Source: Flavobacteriaceae bacterium (GTDB taxonomy: Bacteria; Bacteroidota; Bacteroidia; Flavobacteriales; Flavobacteriaceae). Taken from it: 41,684 bases of DNA. Positions 33,856 through 41,684 of this stretch are shown here, one piece after another. Position 1 is the stretch's first letter. The number at the start of each line of letters is the position of its first letter. Made by a program: the position numbers and the translations under genes. The notes below the pieces were generated by a model. That model ran no database searches. It had not been told where the DNA came from and saw only the letters and a list, made by a program, of their open reading frames with translations. The stretch is taken from positions 1 to 41,684 of the forward strand of contig JABHWD010000007.1 of the NCBI GenBank assembly GCA_018657955.1, given 5' to 3'.

Positions 33856-35453
33856 AGTTAATTTATATAATATTCCTTCCGTTATATATAAGCTATAGTT
33901 GCAGTTCAGACCATGCAAGACCAAATATTCTTTTTATAATGTCTGACGATCATGCTTATCAAGCAATTAGTGCTTATGATGATAGATTAATAGAAACTCC
34001 TAATATTGATAGAATAGCCCAGGAGGGTATCCTATTTACAAATGCTTCTGTTACAAATTCTATATGTGCACCATCCAGAGCTGTTATTTTAACTGGAAAG
34101 CATAGTCACCTTAATGGTAAGATTGATAATAATGCTAAATTTGATGATTCACAAACTACTTTCCCTCAACTTTTTCAAAAAGCTGGTTATCAGACAGCTA
34201 TGTTTGGTAAGCTTCACTTTGGAAATAACCCAAAAGGAGTGGATGACTTTTTGATTCTTCCAGGTCAAGGTAATTACATAAATCCCAAATTTATTGGAAA
34301 AGAAGGTGATACAATTATTACTGGATATGTAACAGATATAATAACTGATCTAACTTTAAATTGGCTAGATAGCAAAAGAGACAAAGAAAAACCATTTATG
34401 ATGATGTATCTTCATAAAGCTCCACATAGACCATGGTGGCCAAGCCCAGAGAAGTTTGCTGAGTTTTATGAAAAAGAATTTCTAGAACCTGAAACCTTAT
34501 TCGATGATTATTCTGGAAGGGGAACTGCTGCAAAAACAGCTGAAATGAATATTTTGACTCATATGCAATATATGCATGATAGCAAGATAAGGCCTGAAAC
34601 ATTAAAGGAAATGGATAATGTTCAACCTGAAATAAAATATATTAGGGGAGAGACAGTAGTAAGGCCAGGACCAGATGGATTTATGAGACCATTTAGTAGG
34701 GCTAATGAAGATCAAAAGGCTAAGGATAATATTACTCTCGACAAGATTAATAATGATTTTAAGAATAATTGGCCAAAAATGAATGATAAAGAAAAAATGA
34801 AATGGAAATTCCAAAGATATATGCAAGATTATTTAGCAACTATTTCATCAGTTGATGATAATGTTGGAAGGGTATTGGATTATTTGGAAGAGACTGGTTT
34901 AAATGAAAACACAATAGTAGTATATACATCAGATCAAGGTTTTTATCTTGGTGAACATGGATGGTTTGATAAGAGATTTATTTATGACGAATCTTTTAAA
35001 ATACCATTAATGATTAAATGGCCAAATGTTATTAAGCCAGGAACAACCAATGATGAGATGGTTCAAAATTTAGATTTTGCTCAAACATTTTTAGAAGCAG
35101 CTATGATTGAAGCTCCTGATGATATGCAAGGAGAAAGTATCATTCCATTGTTAAAAGGAAATGTTGAGAAATGGAATAGGGATGCAGTTTATTATCATTA
35201 CTATGAATACCCTTCTGTTCATATGGTAAAAAGACATTATGGTATTGTAAATAAAGAATATAAGTTGATTCATTTTTATTATGATGTAGATGAGTGGGAA
35301 TTATATGACAGAATTAACGATCCTAATGAAATGACAAACGTATATAACAATCCAGATTATAAAGATATTGTAAAGAAATTAACTGAAGAATTATATGAAC
35401 TTAGAAAGAAGTATAAAGATTCAAAAGAACTTGATCAAAAATATCTTTACTAA
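33849..35453 (+). CDS. Sulfatase, S1 family, formylglycine type
   Basis: 534-aa exported sulfatase with a lipoprotein-like N-terminus (ISYSC, Cys at 18). The metal site begins NILFIMSDDHAYQAI (D33, D34). The FGly motif is C73-A-P-S-R77, the Cys form needing an anaerobic-type or FGE-type maturase, not found here. Later segments include KTAMFGKLHFG-like QTAMFGKLHFG, LHKAPHRPWWP, YTSDQGFYLGEHGWFDKRF and FKIPLMIKWP, typical of S1 enzymes acting on sulfated glycans such as heparan- or fucan-like polymers. Substrate cannot be assigned. It shares leader motifs with the genes on both sides, and a sulfotransferase lies 13 kb upstream. Confidence 0.92.
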   Translation: MKKLIYIIFLPLYISYSCSSDHARPNILFIMSDDHAYQAISAYDDRLIETPNIDRIAQEGILFTNASVTNSICAPSRAVILTGKHSHLNGKIDNNAKFDDSQTTFPQLFQKAGYQTAMFGKLHFGNNPKGVDDFLILPGQGNYINPKFIGKEGDTIITGYVTDIITDLTLNWLDSKRDKEKPFMMMYLHKAPHRPWWPSPEKFAEFYEKEFLEPETLFDDYSGRGTAAKTAEMNILTHMQYMHDSKIRPETLKEMDNVQPEIKYIRGETVVRPGPDGFMRPFSRANEDQKAKDNITLDKINNDFKNNWPKMNDKEKMKWKFQRYMQDYLATISSVDDNVGRVLDYLEETGLNENTIVVYTSDQGFYLGEHGWFDKRFIYDESFKIPLMIKWPNVIKPGTTNDEMVQNLDFAQTFLEAAMIEAPDDMQGESIIPLLKGNVEKWNRDAVYYHYYEYPSVHMVKRHYGIVNKEYKLIHFYYDVDEWELYDRINDPNEMTNVYNNPDYKDIVKKLTEELYELRKKYKDSKELDQKYLY

Positions 35454-35464
35454 TTAATTATTTC

Positions 35465-35479
35465 ATTCTTTTAAATCCT
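35465..35479 (+). repeat. ATTCTTTTAAATCCT motif (copy 2)
   Basis: Exact copy of the 15-mer at 33809-33823, here in the 49-bp gap before the lipoprotein gene. Confidence 0.45.
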
Positions 35480-35502
35480 TAAATTGCTTATTAATCACCA
35501 TT

Positions 35503-36402
35503 ATGAAAAAATTAATATTCTGTCTTTTTTGCTTAATTTCTTGTGGTGAATCTACGAGGAATAGTATGGTCATTGATGATTTAGACAACATCAACAACTT
35601 AACTAAAGTCACTTTTTTAGATGAGTTAGTCGATGAAAGTTCAGGTTTAGTTTTTCTAAATAATGATTTAATCACATTTAATGATTCTGGCGGAAATAAT
35701 AGCCTGTATGAGATAGATACAATTAATGGAGAGGTTACAAGAACTGTTGAGATAACAAATACTACAAATAATGACTGGGAAGATATAACTACTGATTCTG
35801 AATATATTTATATTGGCGATTTTGGAAATAATTATGGAAATAGACAAGATTTAGTGATATATAAAGTAAGTATACCAGATTACCTAAACACTTCTGACAA
35901 TACGGTTGTTGCAGAGCAAATTAATTTTAGTTATTCAGACCAAACAACTTTTCAATCTAATCCATATAATAGTAATTTTGACGCAGAATCTATAATTTCA
36001 TTTAACGATAGTCTGTATATATTTACAAAAAACTGGGTTGATAATAAATCTAATGTATATTCTTTAACTAAAAATGTTGGAACTTATATTGCCTCAAAAG
36101 TAGATAGTCTTGATGTTCAAGGTTTAATTACCGCTGCTGAACATAACCATACTTCAAATACTGTTACGTTGCTTGGTTATAATTCAGATTCTAATTTTGT
36201 AATTGAATTAACTAATTTTAATGATTCTAACTTCTCACAAGGATTAGTTAATAAATTTCAATTAGTTATTCCAGAAAATTCTTCAATTCAAACTGAAGGA
36301 TTGACTAGCCTTAATAATAATTATTATATATCAGCTGAAGAATATTTAGGTAATTCTCAAGTACTCTATAAAATAAATAAAGACAGCTTACTTTCTAATT
36401 AA
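35503..36402 (+). CDS. Beta-propeller-like lipoprotein, hypothetical
   Basis: 299-aa predicted lipoprotein (lipobox LISC, Cys at 15). The sequence shows repeating beta-rich elements: DESSGLVFLNNDLITFNDSGGNNSLYEID, DWEDITTDSEYIYIGDFGNNYGNRQDLVIYKV and FDAESIISFNDSLYIFTKNW, which look like blades of a propeller related to SdiA-regulated/phytase-like secreted proteins. No catalytic residues or named family are assigned. It follows the sulfatase by 49 bp on the same strand and ends 9 bp before the tRNA-Thr remnant, the last gene of the tRNA-bounded segment. Confidence 0.8.
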   Translation: MKKLIFCLFCLISCGESTRNSMVIDDLDNINNLTKVTFLDELVDESSGLVFLNNDLITFNDSGGNNSLYEIDTINGEVTRTVEITNTTNNDWEDITTDSEYIYIGDFGNNYGNRQDLVIYKVSIPDYLNTSDNTVVAEQINFSYSDQTTFQSNPYNSNFDAESIISFNDSLYIFTKNWVDNKSNVYSLTKNVGTYIASKVDSLDVQGLITAAEHNHTSNTVTLLGYNSDSNFVIELTNFNDSNFSQGLVNKFQLVIPENSSIQTEGLTSLNNNYYISAEEYLGNSQVLYKINKDSLLSN

Positions 36403-36414
36403 CGACACCTTCTT

Positions 36415-36450
36415 TATTGGAAAGGAAGAGGTCATAGTTCAATTCTTGTC
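36415..36450 (+). pseudogene. Decayed 3' half of tRNA-Thr (GGT)
   Basis: AAGGAAGAGGTCA (36422-36434) is identical to 31994-32006 of tRNA-Thr(GGT); then AGTTCAATTCT and GTC continue the T-arm with one deletion and one C-to-T change. The anticodon loop is degraded and the acceptor 3' strand lost. It overlaps the 3' end of the M28 gene, whose last five codons and stop lie in the T-arm. Confidence 0.75.
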
Positions 36451-37400
36451 GGAGTATCTTTTCCTTGAATAACAGAAAGTATTCCCTTTGCAATTAGTTT
36501 AGTTGTCTCTTTAATAGTGAATATATCTAGAGTTTTATATTCATCCGAAACCCTATGATAGTCAGAGTCTTTTTCCATTGGAGTAGTTGAAAAAGTATGA
36601 GCTGGTATTCCTAGTTTTGCTAATGCTGCATTGTCAGATCTAAAAAATAATTTTTCCTTTATATAAGGATCAGGAAAAACCTCATAGTTTGTATTAGAAA
36701 GATTTTTTTGAATAATTTCTCCAAAATCTGAACGATCGAAACCAGTTATCCATGCTGTTTTTTGACCATAGGGAGATTCTTTACCAATCATTTCAATATT
36801 AATTCCTGCTACAATATCATTTGGGTTGATTTGTTTACCAAAATATCGTGATCCAACTAATCCAAATTCTTCTGCAGTGAATGCAACAAAAACTATGCTT
36901 CTTTCATTGTTATCTAATTTTTTAAAATATTCTGCTAAAACTAACACTGCGGTTGTCCCAGAAGCATTATCATTTGCTCCGTTGTAAATATTATCACCTT
37001 CCTTTTCATGATCTATCCCTAAATGATCATAATGTGCAGAAATTATAATGTACTCATTGGGCAAACTCTTTCCTTTTAGAACGCCAATTACATTATATAC
37101 TGACATTTCGTTTGATTTCAGATAAACATTCCTGTAATAATTAGGTCGACGCTTTTTTTTGAAATTAAAATTTTGCCTGTAAGAATTTAAAGTATCATGT
37201 TTTGTTAGCCCAATTCTTTCAAATTCTGACTCTATATATTTAGCAGCCCTTTCAATCCCCTCAGAGCCAGCTCTTCTTCCTTCCATTTTATCATCTGATA
37301 GCGTAGAAAGGTGTTTGTTAACTAGTCTTTCATTGATTATTGTATCATTACTACATGATGATAGAGTGATAAAAACTATAACAAGTAATTTATTAATCAT
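36432..37400 (-). CDS. M28-family peptidase lipoprotein
   Basis: 322-aa predicted lipoprotein (LSSC, Cys at 16). M28 core: YIIISAHYDHLGID (first His/Asp), YNGANDNASGTTAVL (bridging Asp), FVAFTAEEFGLVGSRYF (Glu pair), and the later Asp/His positions in INIEMIGKES and AHTFSTTPMEKDSDYHRVSDE. It is a different subgroup from the M28 at 14100, having no PA domain. The C-terminal TRIEL and stop are encoded by the antisense of a tRNA-Thr T-arm remnant, so the end of the gene was probably rebuilt by recombination. The ATG lies 6 or 45 bp from the divergent gene depending on that start. Confidence 0.9.
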   Translation of the reverse strand: MINKLLVIVFITLSSCSNDTIINERLVNKHLSTLSDDKMEGRRAGSEGIERAAKYIESEFERIGLTKHDTLNSYRQNFNFKKKRRPNYYRNVYLKSNEMSVYNVIGVLKGKSLPNEYIIISAHYDHLGIDHEKEGDNIYNGANDNASGTTAVLVLAEYFKKLDNNERSIVFVAFTAEEFGLVGSRYFGKQINPNDIVAGINIEMIGKESPYGQKTAWITGFDRSDFGEIIQKNLSNTNYEVFPDPYIKEKLFFRSDNAALAKLGIPAHTFSTTPMEKDSDYHRVSDEYKTLDIFTIKETTKLIAKGILSVIQGKDTPTRIEL

Positions 37401-37445
37401 AATTAAATGTTCATTATTTTATTAAATTGCGGGAAAATTACTGTT

Positions 37446-40400
37446 TTGAATAAATCTTTACTAATTATTTTATTTTTATTTTCATTTAATTTTCTTTCTG
37501 CACAGCAATGGAAACAAATGATTAATGATCCTTCAATAAATGTATATGAAGTAGTTGCTGAAGCAGAATCTTATTTTCAAAATATTAACAAAAATGCTAA
37601 AGGTTCTGGCTGGAAAAAATATCAAAGATGGTTATATGAAAATGAACCCAAATTTTATCCCTCTGGTGATAGAAGTAATGTAGATCCCTATTTCGTTTCT
37701 AAAGAGTTTAAAAATTTTTTAAAAAATAATAGTAAGCAAGAAAAATCTCTTTTTGATAACGGATGGGAAGAACTTGGACCTTATTATATTGAACAAGTAA
37801 CTGGACATTATGCTGTTGGTTTAGGGAGAGTTGAATCGTTTTATTCAGACCCTAATGATTCTAATAGAATATATTTAGGATCAAGAAGTGGTGGATTTTG
37901 GAGGACAGTAGATGGCGGGGATAGTTGGACTAATACAACTGATTTTTTATATGCAGCTGGTGTAAATACTATAGCAGTTTCACCCAATAATCCAAATCAT
38001 GTTCTTATAAACGTGAGAAACTCAAATAATGGTGTTACGCATGGAATTTATCAATCTACTGATGGAGGAGAAACCTGGAACATAACCAATTTCAATCCAG
38101 ATAACCTTGGCTGGGGAGGTTTAGGAACTTATAATAGTATTTATAAGATTTCTTACCACCCTACTATAGATAATTTGGTATTTATTGGTACATCGGAAGG
38201 CTTATTTCGTTCTACAGATAATTTAAATACATGGGTCAATTCTGCTACTGGTAATTCTTGGGAATGGAATTATAATTTCACTCAAATTGATTTTCATTCA
38301 ACAAATGAGAATATTATATATACTGCAAGCTATGAGGTAGATTCTAAAATATATATATCAAATGATGCAGGCTTAACATTTAGTGGCTCTAATACTATCT
38401 CTGGAAATTCTAGTAATATTAAATTGTCTGTTTCTGCTGCATGTACTGATTGCATTTATGTAGGAAGTAGTGATGGTATATGGAAGTCAACAGATAATGG
38501 TCAAAATTTTACTCTTATTTCTAATCCTGGAATTAGTAATTACGGCGCTTTTGCTGTAAGTGATGTTGACACCAATTATATGCTGTTTGGTGATATCGAT
38601 ACTCACAGAAGTACTGATGGTGGTGCTACGTTCAATCAAGCTACATATTGGTCCACAGGAAATGCTAATTATAATACTACAGGAACATATGTGCACGCAG
38701 ACATTAGAGGGGCTCGTTCTGAAAATGGAGTGTTTTGGGTTAACACTGATGGCTTTTTGTGTAAAAGTTTAGATAACGGTGTTTCATGGGAGATTTATGA
38801 AGGTCAATCTATTCGTGAGAATTATTGTCTTGGATTAAGTCAATCTAATCATGAAAGAACCATATCTGGTTCTCAAGATAATGGAACAAGTATAAAGACT
38901 GAAAACTCTTGGATTGAATTTTATGGTGCAGATGGTATGGAAGGAATCATACATCCTTTAAATGATGATTGGATGATTGGAAGTTTCCAATTTGGCGGAA
39001 AAAGAAGAACAAAAGATGGGGGATTAACACAAGGTGGTATTAATCCGAGTGGTTTTGATGGAGATTGGATAGCTCCCGTATTATACGACCCTAACAATCA
39101 AATGAAAATTTTTGCTATGGATGATATGGTATATAGTAGTGATGATTTTGGTTCAACATGGACAGAGTTAGGAGCACCAAATTTTTCTGGTAATGTATCA
39201 AATGCAGCAATTGCTGAAAACAATTCAAATATCCTAGCTGTTTCTAATTATCAGGCAATTGAAAAATCTATTGATGGTGGATATACATATACAGATATTA
39301 AAGGATCTCTTCCAAATCAATTTATTACTGATATTGCTTTTGATCCTAATGATGATAATGTTATTGTGGTCACTTATGGAAATTACAATTATGACAACAA
39401 TAAAGTATTTATTACAATTGATCAAGGAGCATCATGGCAGAATATAACTTATAATCTAGGAAATATTCCCGTAAGATCTGTTGTAATTGACCATACAGAT
39501 GCTTCAACAATATACCTTGGTACTGAGATTGGAGTTTACAAAAAATCTATGTTAGAAAATTCTTGGACCTTATATAATCAAGATTTACCTAACATGTCAG
39601 TACTTGAATTAGAAATAATGTACGGATCAAATACACTTCGTGCAGCCACTTGGGGAAGAGGATTATGGGAATTTACCTTAGATGGTAGACAAAGTTTTCC
39701 GTCAATATTAACTACTAGAATCACAAACCAACCTACAGATACTCAACCAAAAGTTGATATAGATCAGTTTGTAACATCAACTATTTCTTATGATGGAGAA
39801 ATAGCAAATGCTTACATTCAATGGTCAACTGATATATCTAGTGTAGTAAATACTACCACAATGATAAACACTTCTGATATTACGTGGGTTACTGATTCTC
39901 CAATACCTAATCAAACAGAAGGAACAAAAGTTTATTTTAAAGTCTTTGCTGAAGGAGATAATAATGATATTACGGAAACTTACAGATATATGTATGAAGT
40001 TAAGGCCAATGTTCTTTGTACACCATCCATGGATTGTTCTTATAATGATGGATTTCAGTTAGTTCAAGTAGGCGATATAAATAATCCTTCAGGATGTGAA
40101 GGTTATGGAGATTTCATGGATTTATCAACTGATTTGGAGCAAGGTTCAAATAATCAGATGACTGTTACAACAGGTTATGGTGATCAGTATGTAAAAGTTT
40201 GGATAGATTACAATGATGATTTAGATTTCACCTCAGATGAGGTTGTTATAGATAATTATGTAATTGCGCCTGGCCAGGCTGCAGGATCTTATACTGAAAC
40301 AATTGATTTCGTAATTCCTGAAAATGCTACTCTAGGAGAGCATATTTTGAGAGCTAAAGCTAATTGGAGTGGCGATGTTCCTGCAGACGCATGTGCTGAA

Positions 40401-40712
40401 ACAACCTATGGGGAAACAGAGGATTATATGGTAAATATTGTTGAATCGTCCTTAGGATTGATTGAAAACAATTTTGAGTATAAACCTTTAGTATATCCTA
40501 ATCCTACTGTTGGAAATTTCTCGATTGATTTAGGAATTATTTACAATAATGTTTCAATAACATTAACTGATATAAATGGAAGAATAATTCAATTCAAGAA
40601 TAATCTATATGGAAGATTCTTTGACTTAGAAATAGATAATTCATCAGGCATGTATCTTCTAATAGTTGAATCTGGAAAAAATAAAGCTGTGATTCGAATT
40701 ATTAAGAATTAG
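37446..40712 (+). CDS. Large T9SS-secreted Asp-box (sortilin/VPS10-like) protein with GEVED domain
   Basis: 1088-aa secreted protein. I prefer the TTG at 37446, which gives an ideal signal peptide (NKSLLIILFLFSFNFLSAQ); an in-frame ATG at 37407 adds 13 residues. Eleven or so Asp-box repeats (SxDGGxTW type, e.g. TVDGGDSW, STDGGETW, SIDGGYTY, TIDQGASW) form one or two beta-propellers over residues ~100-770, as in sialidase- or xyloglucanase-like VPS10 proteins. A GEVED domain follows (GYGDFMDLST to GETEDYMVNI). The C-terminal YPNPTVGNFSID and MYLLIVESGKNKAVIRIIK form a type A T9SS sorting domain. No glycosidase catalytic pair was assigned. Likely a surface binding or degrading protein. Confidence 0.9.
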   Translation: MNKSLLIILFLFSFNFLSAQQWKQMINDPSINVYEVVAEAESYFQNINKNAKGSGWKKYQRWLYENEPKFYPSGDRSNVDPYFVSKEFKNFLKNNSKQEKSLFDNGWEELGPYYIEQVTGHYAVGLGRVESFYSDPNDSNRIYLGSRSGGFWRTVDGGDSWTNTTDFLYAAGVNTIAVSPNNPNHVLINVRNSNNGVTHGIYQSTDGGETWNITNFNPDNLGWGGLGTYNSIYKISYHPTIDNLVFIGTSEGLFRSTDNLNTWVNSATGNSWEWNYNFTQIDFHSTNENIIYTASYEVDSKIYISNDAGLTFSGSNTISGNSSNIKLSVSAACTDCIYVGSSDGIWKSTDNGQNFTLISNPGISNYGAFAVSDVDTNYMLFGDIDTHRSTDGGATFNQATYWSTGNANYNTTGTYVHADIRGARSENGVFWVNTDGFLCKSLDNGVSWEIYEGQSIRENYCLGLSQSNHERTISGSQDNGTSIKTENSWIEFYGADGMEGIIHPLNDDWMIGSFQFGGKRRTKDGGLTQGGINPSGFDGDWIAPVLYDPNNQMKIFAMDDMVYSSDDFGSTWTELGAPNFSGNVSNAAIAENNSNILAVSNYQAIEKSIDGGYTYTDIKGSLPNQFITDIAFDPNDDNVIVVTYGNYNYDNNKVFITIDQGASWQNITYNLGNIPVRSVVIDHTDASTIYLGTEIGVYKKSMLENSWTLYNQDLPNMSVLELEIMYGSNTLRAATWGRGLWEFTLDGRQSFPSILTTRITNQPTDTQPKVDIDQFVTSTISYDGEIANAYIQWSTDISSVVNTTTMINTSDITWVTDSPIPNQTEGTKVYFKVFAEGDNNDITETYRYMYEVKANVLCTPSMDCSYNDGFQLVQVGDINNPSGCEGYGDFMDLSTDLEQGSNNQMTVTTGYGDQYVKVWIDYNDDLDFTSDEVVIDNYVIAPGQAAGSYTETIDFVIPENATLGEHILRAKANWSGDVPADACAETTYGETEDYMVNIVESSLGLIENNFEYKPLVYPNPTVGNFSIDLGIIYNNVSITLTDINGRIIQFKNNLYGRFFDLEIDNSSGMYLLIVESGKNKAVIRIIKN

Positions 40713-40724
40713 AAGCTATAATTA

Positions 40725-41192
40725 TTAATAAAAACTACTTCTAATATTAAGGGCTGCGGCAATAATATCTACTCTTGAAATTATTCCTAAAATTCTATTT
40801 GATACCATTACTGGAAATCTTTTTCTTTTTAGTCTTAAAAATTTTTCAGCAGCATCAAAAATTGTTTCATTCGGCGAAATAGAATCTACATTTTCAGTCA
40901 TGTACTTTGAAACAGTAGTCTTTGACATTGGCATATTATAATATCGGCTATCAACAATTTGCTTCATTAAATCTGTTTCTGATATAATACCAATTAATTT
41001 TCCAGACTTATTAATTATAGGAGCTCCGGATATTTTCTTTTCTAGTAAAACTCTTTTCACTTCAAATATAGAATCTGATTTATGAAATGTAATTACTTCT
41101 TTAGACATGTAATCTTTGACTAGAATATTTTGTAAAGATTTTCTAACTATTTTTTTAGATGGGCTTTTAAAATTAATTACGGACATGGACAT
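40725..41192 (-). CDS. CBS-domain pair protein
   Basis: Protein of about 155 aa consisting of two CBS motifs: VKDYMSKEVITFHKSDSIFEVKRVLLEKKISGAPIIN with GIISETDLMKQI, then VSKYMTENVDSISPNETIFDAAEKFLRLKRKRFPVM with GIISRVDIIAAAL. Such Bateman modules usually bind adenine nucleotides; no catalytic domain is attached. The ATG at 41192 (or 41186) is preferred to a TTG at 41240, as homologues begin close to the SVINFKS segment. It converges with the T9SS protein gene 12 bp away. Target unknown. Confidence 0.87.
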   Translation of the reverse strand: MSMSVINFKSPSKKIVRKSLQNILVKDYMSKEVITFHKSDSIFEVKRVLLEKKISGAPIINKSGKLIGIISETDLMKQIVDSRYYNMPMSKTTVSKYMTENVDSISPNETIFDAAEKFLRLKRKRFPVMVSNRILGIISRVDIIAAALNIRSSFY

Positions 41193-41369
41193 AAAATACA
41201 AAAAAAAATTTAATTTACTTTCTATATTATTGATTATCAATGTTTAACAAGAAAAATTAATACAGTTTTATATTCGTAATTTTCAATTTTTTAACTATGA
41301 AAAAAATCTATTTTTTTTCAATATAATGTCCTATATTTATCCTCTTCATTATTAATAAAACAATCAGTT

Positions 41370-41684
41370 ATGAAAAATTTTTTATTTCTTTTAATTGCAG
41401 TTTTTACATTTTCGTGTAATCAAACTGATCAAAAAAAATCTAAAGAAGCATCTTCCCATGAAAATATGATGGTTCTTGTAGTAAATTACGAATTACAAGA
41501 CATGAGTCTTGAAGATCATGCAAAGCTTGGATCTGAGGTTGCGCCAAATTTTAAACCAGAAAACATTGATGGTCTTATTGGAAAGACCTTTATTGGAAAT
41601 GTAGATACTGGGGTTTTTGGTGGGGTTTACTATTTTAAAAGCAAGGAATCTGTTGACACATATTTAGATTCTGAGCTATGGAAA
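41370..41684 (+). CDS. YdhR-like (dimeric alpha/beta-barrel) lipoprotein, partial
   Basis: 105 codons are open to the window edge. The N-terminus is a lipoprotein signal (FTFSC, Cys at 16) followed by a Lys/Ser-rich linker. From residue ~36, MMVLVVNYELQDMSLEDHAKLGSEVAPNF and IGKTFIGNVDTGVFGGVYYFKSKESVDTYL match the YdhR/putative mono-oxygenase ferredoxin-like fold. YdhR members are cytosolic in E. coli; here the protein is predicted to be anchored in the envelope. The 129-bp upstream gap holds a near-consensus TATATTTA box and otherwise plain AT-rich sequence. Confidence 0.75.
   Translation, partial: MKNFLFLLIAVFTFSCNQTDQKKSKEASSHENMMVLVVNYELQDMSLEDHAKLGSEVAPNFKPENIDGLIGKTFIGNVDTGVFGGVYYFKSKESVDTYLDSELWK

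Noticed and set aside
41297-41326. Nine-codon mini-ORF (MKKIYFFSI) upstream of the YdhR-like lipoprotein
   Set aside because: Too short and AT-driven; could be a decayed signal peptide start or an upstream ORF, but nothing supports translation.

Overview
The window is strongly AT-rich and gene-dense, and reads as the chromosome of a marine Flavobacteriia/Bacteroidota bacterium. Evidence: a type IX secretion (T9SS) C-terminal sorting domain, Bacteroidota-type -7 promoter boxes (TAnnTTTG), general absence of Shine-Dalgarno sequences, a short flavobacterial DnaJ, a sigma54 response regulator without HTH domain, and an rpsU-xerC-tRNA(Thr-Tyr-Gly-Thr) block. No IS element, prophage, CRISPR array or rRNA gene was seen.

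Layout. 1-7592: secreted hydrolases (an amidohydrolase with a frameshifted signal peptide, an M14 carboxypeptidase, an M49 dipeptidyl-peptidase III lipoprotein), a DUF1684 lipoprotein, a fluoride channel (crcB) and small membrane and NTP-PPase genes. 7593-16062: ilvE diverging from a long co-directional run grpE-dnaJ-ABC exporter pair-sigma54 regulator-M28 peptidase-DinB-like protein. The ilvE/grpE gap holds a decayed epimerase remnant, a 14-bp inverted repeat and a GG-N10-GC sigma54-type promoter. 16059-17980: kdsA diverging from an unrecognised, apparently highly expressed multi-pass membrane protein with its own promoter and strong terminator. 18054-24503: a surface polysaccharide locus (GNAT/FemAB-like, Wzx flippase, sulfotransferase, three glycosyltransferases, a FdtA-like ketoisomerase). 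24500-30309: ftsE, a NamZ-type exo-muramidase, a LolC/E-like permease, a cysteine synthase/CBS-type enzyme and an AGCS symporter. 30387-32030: rpsU, xerC and four tRNAs. 32096-36402: gamma-glutamyltransferase, sulfatase and a lipoprotein, flanked by a complete tRNA-Thr and a decayed copy of that tRNA's 3' half. 36432-41684: an M28 peptidase, a large Asp-box/GEVED T9SS protein, a CBS-domain protein and a partial YdhR-like lipoprotein.

How it fits together. Many products are exported hydrolases acting on peptides, glutathione-like compounds, peptidoglycan fragments and sulfated glycans, next to machinery for building a probably sulfated surface glycan: a particle/polymer-degrading lifestyle. 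The best candidates for something undescribed are (a) the grpE control region with a sigma54-type promoter and a distal dyad, upstream of a run that itself encodes a sigma54 activator; (b) the unknown highly expressed membrane protein at 17148-17924; and (c) the 4.4-kb segment bounded by tRNA-Thr and its remnant, at the place where tuf is normally found in related genomes.
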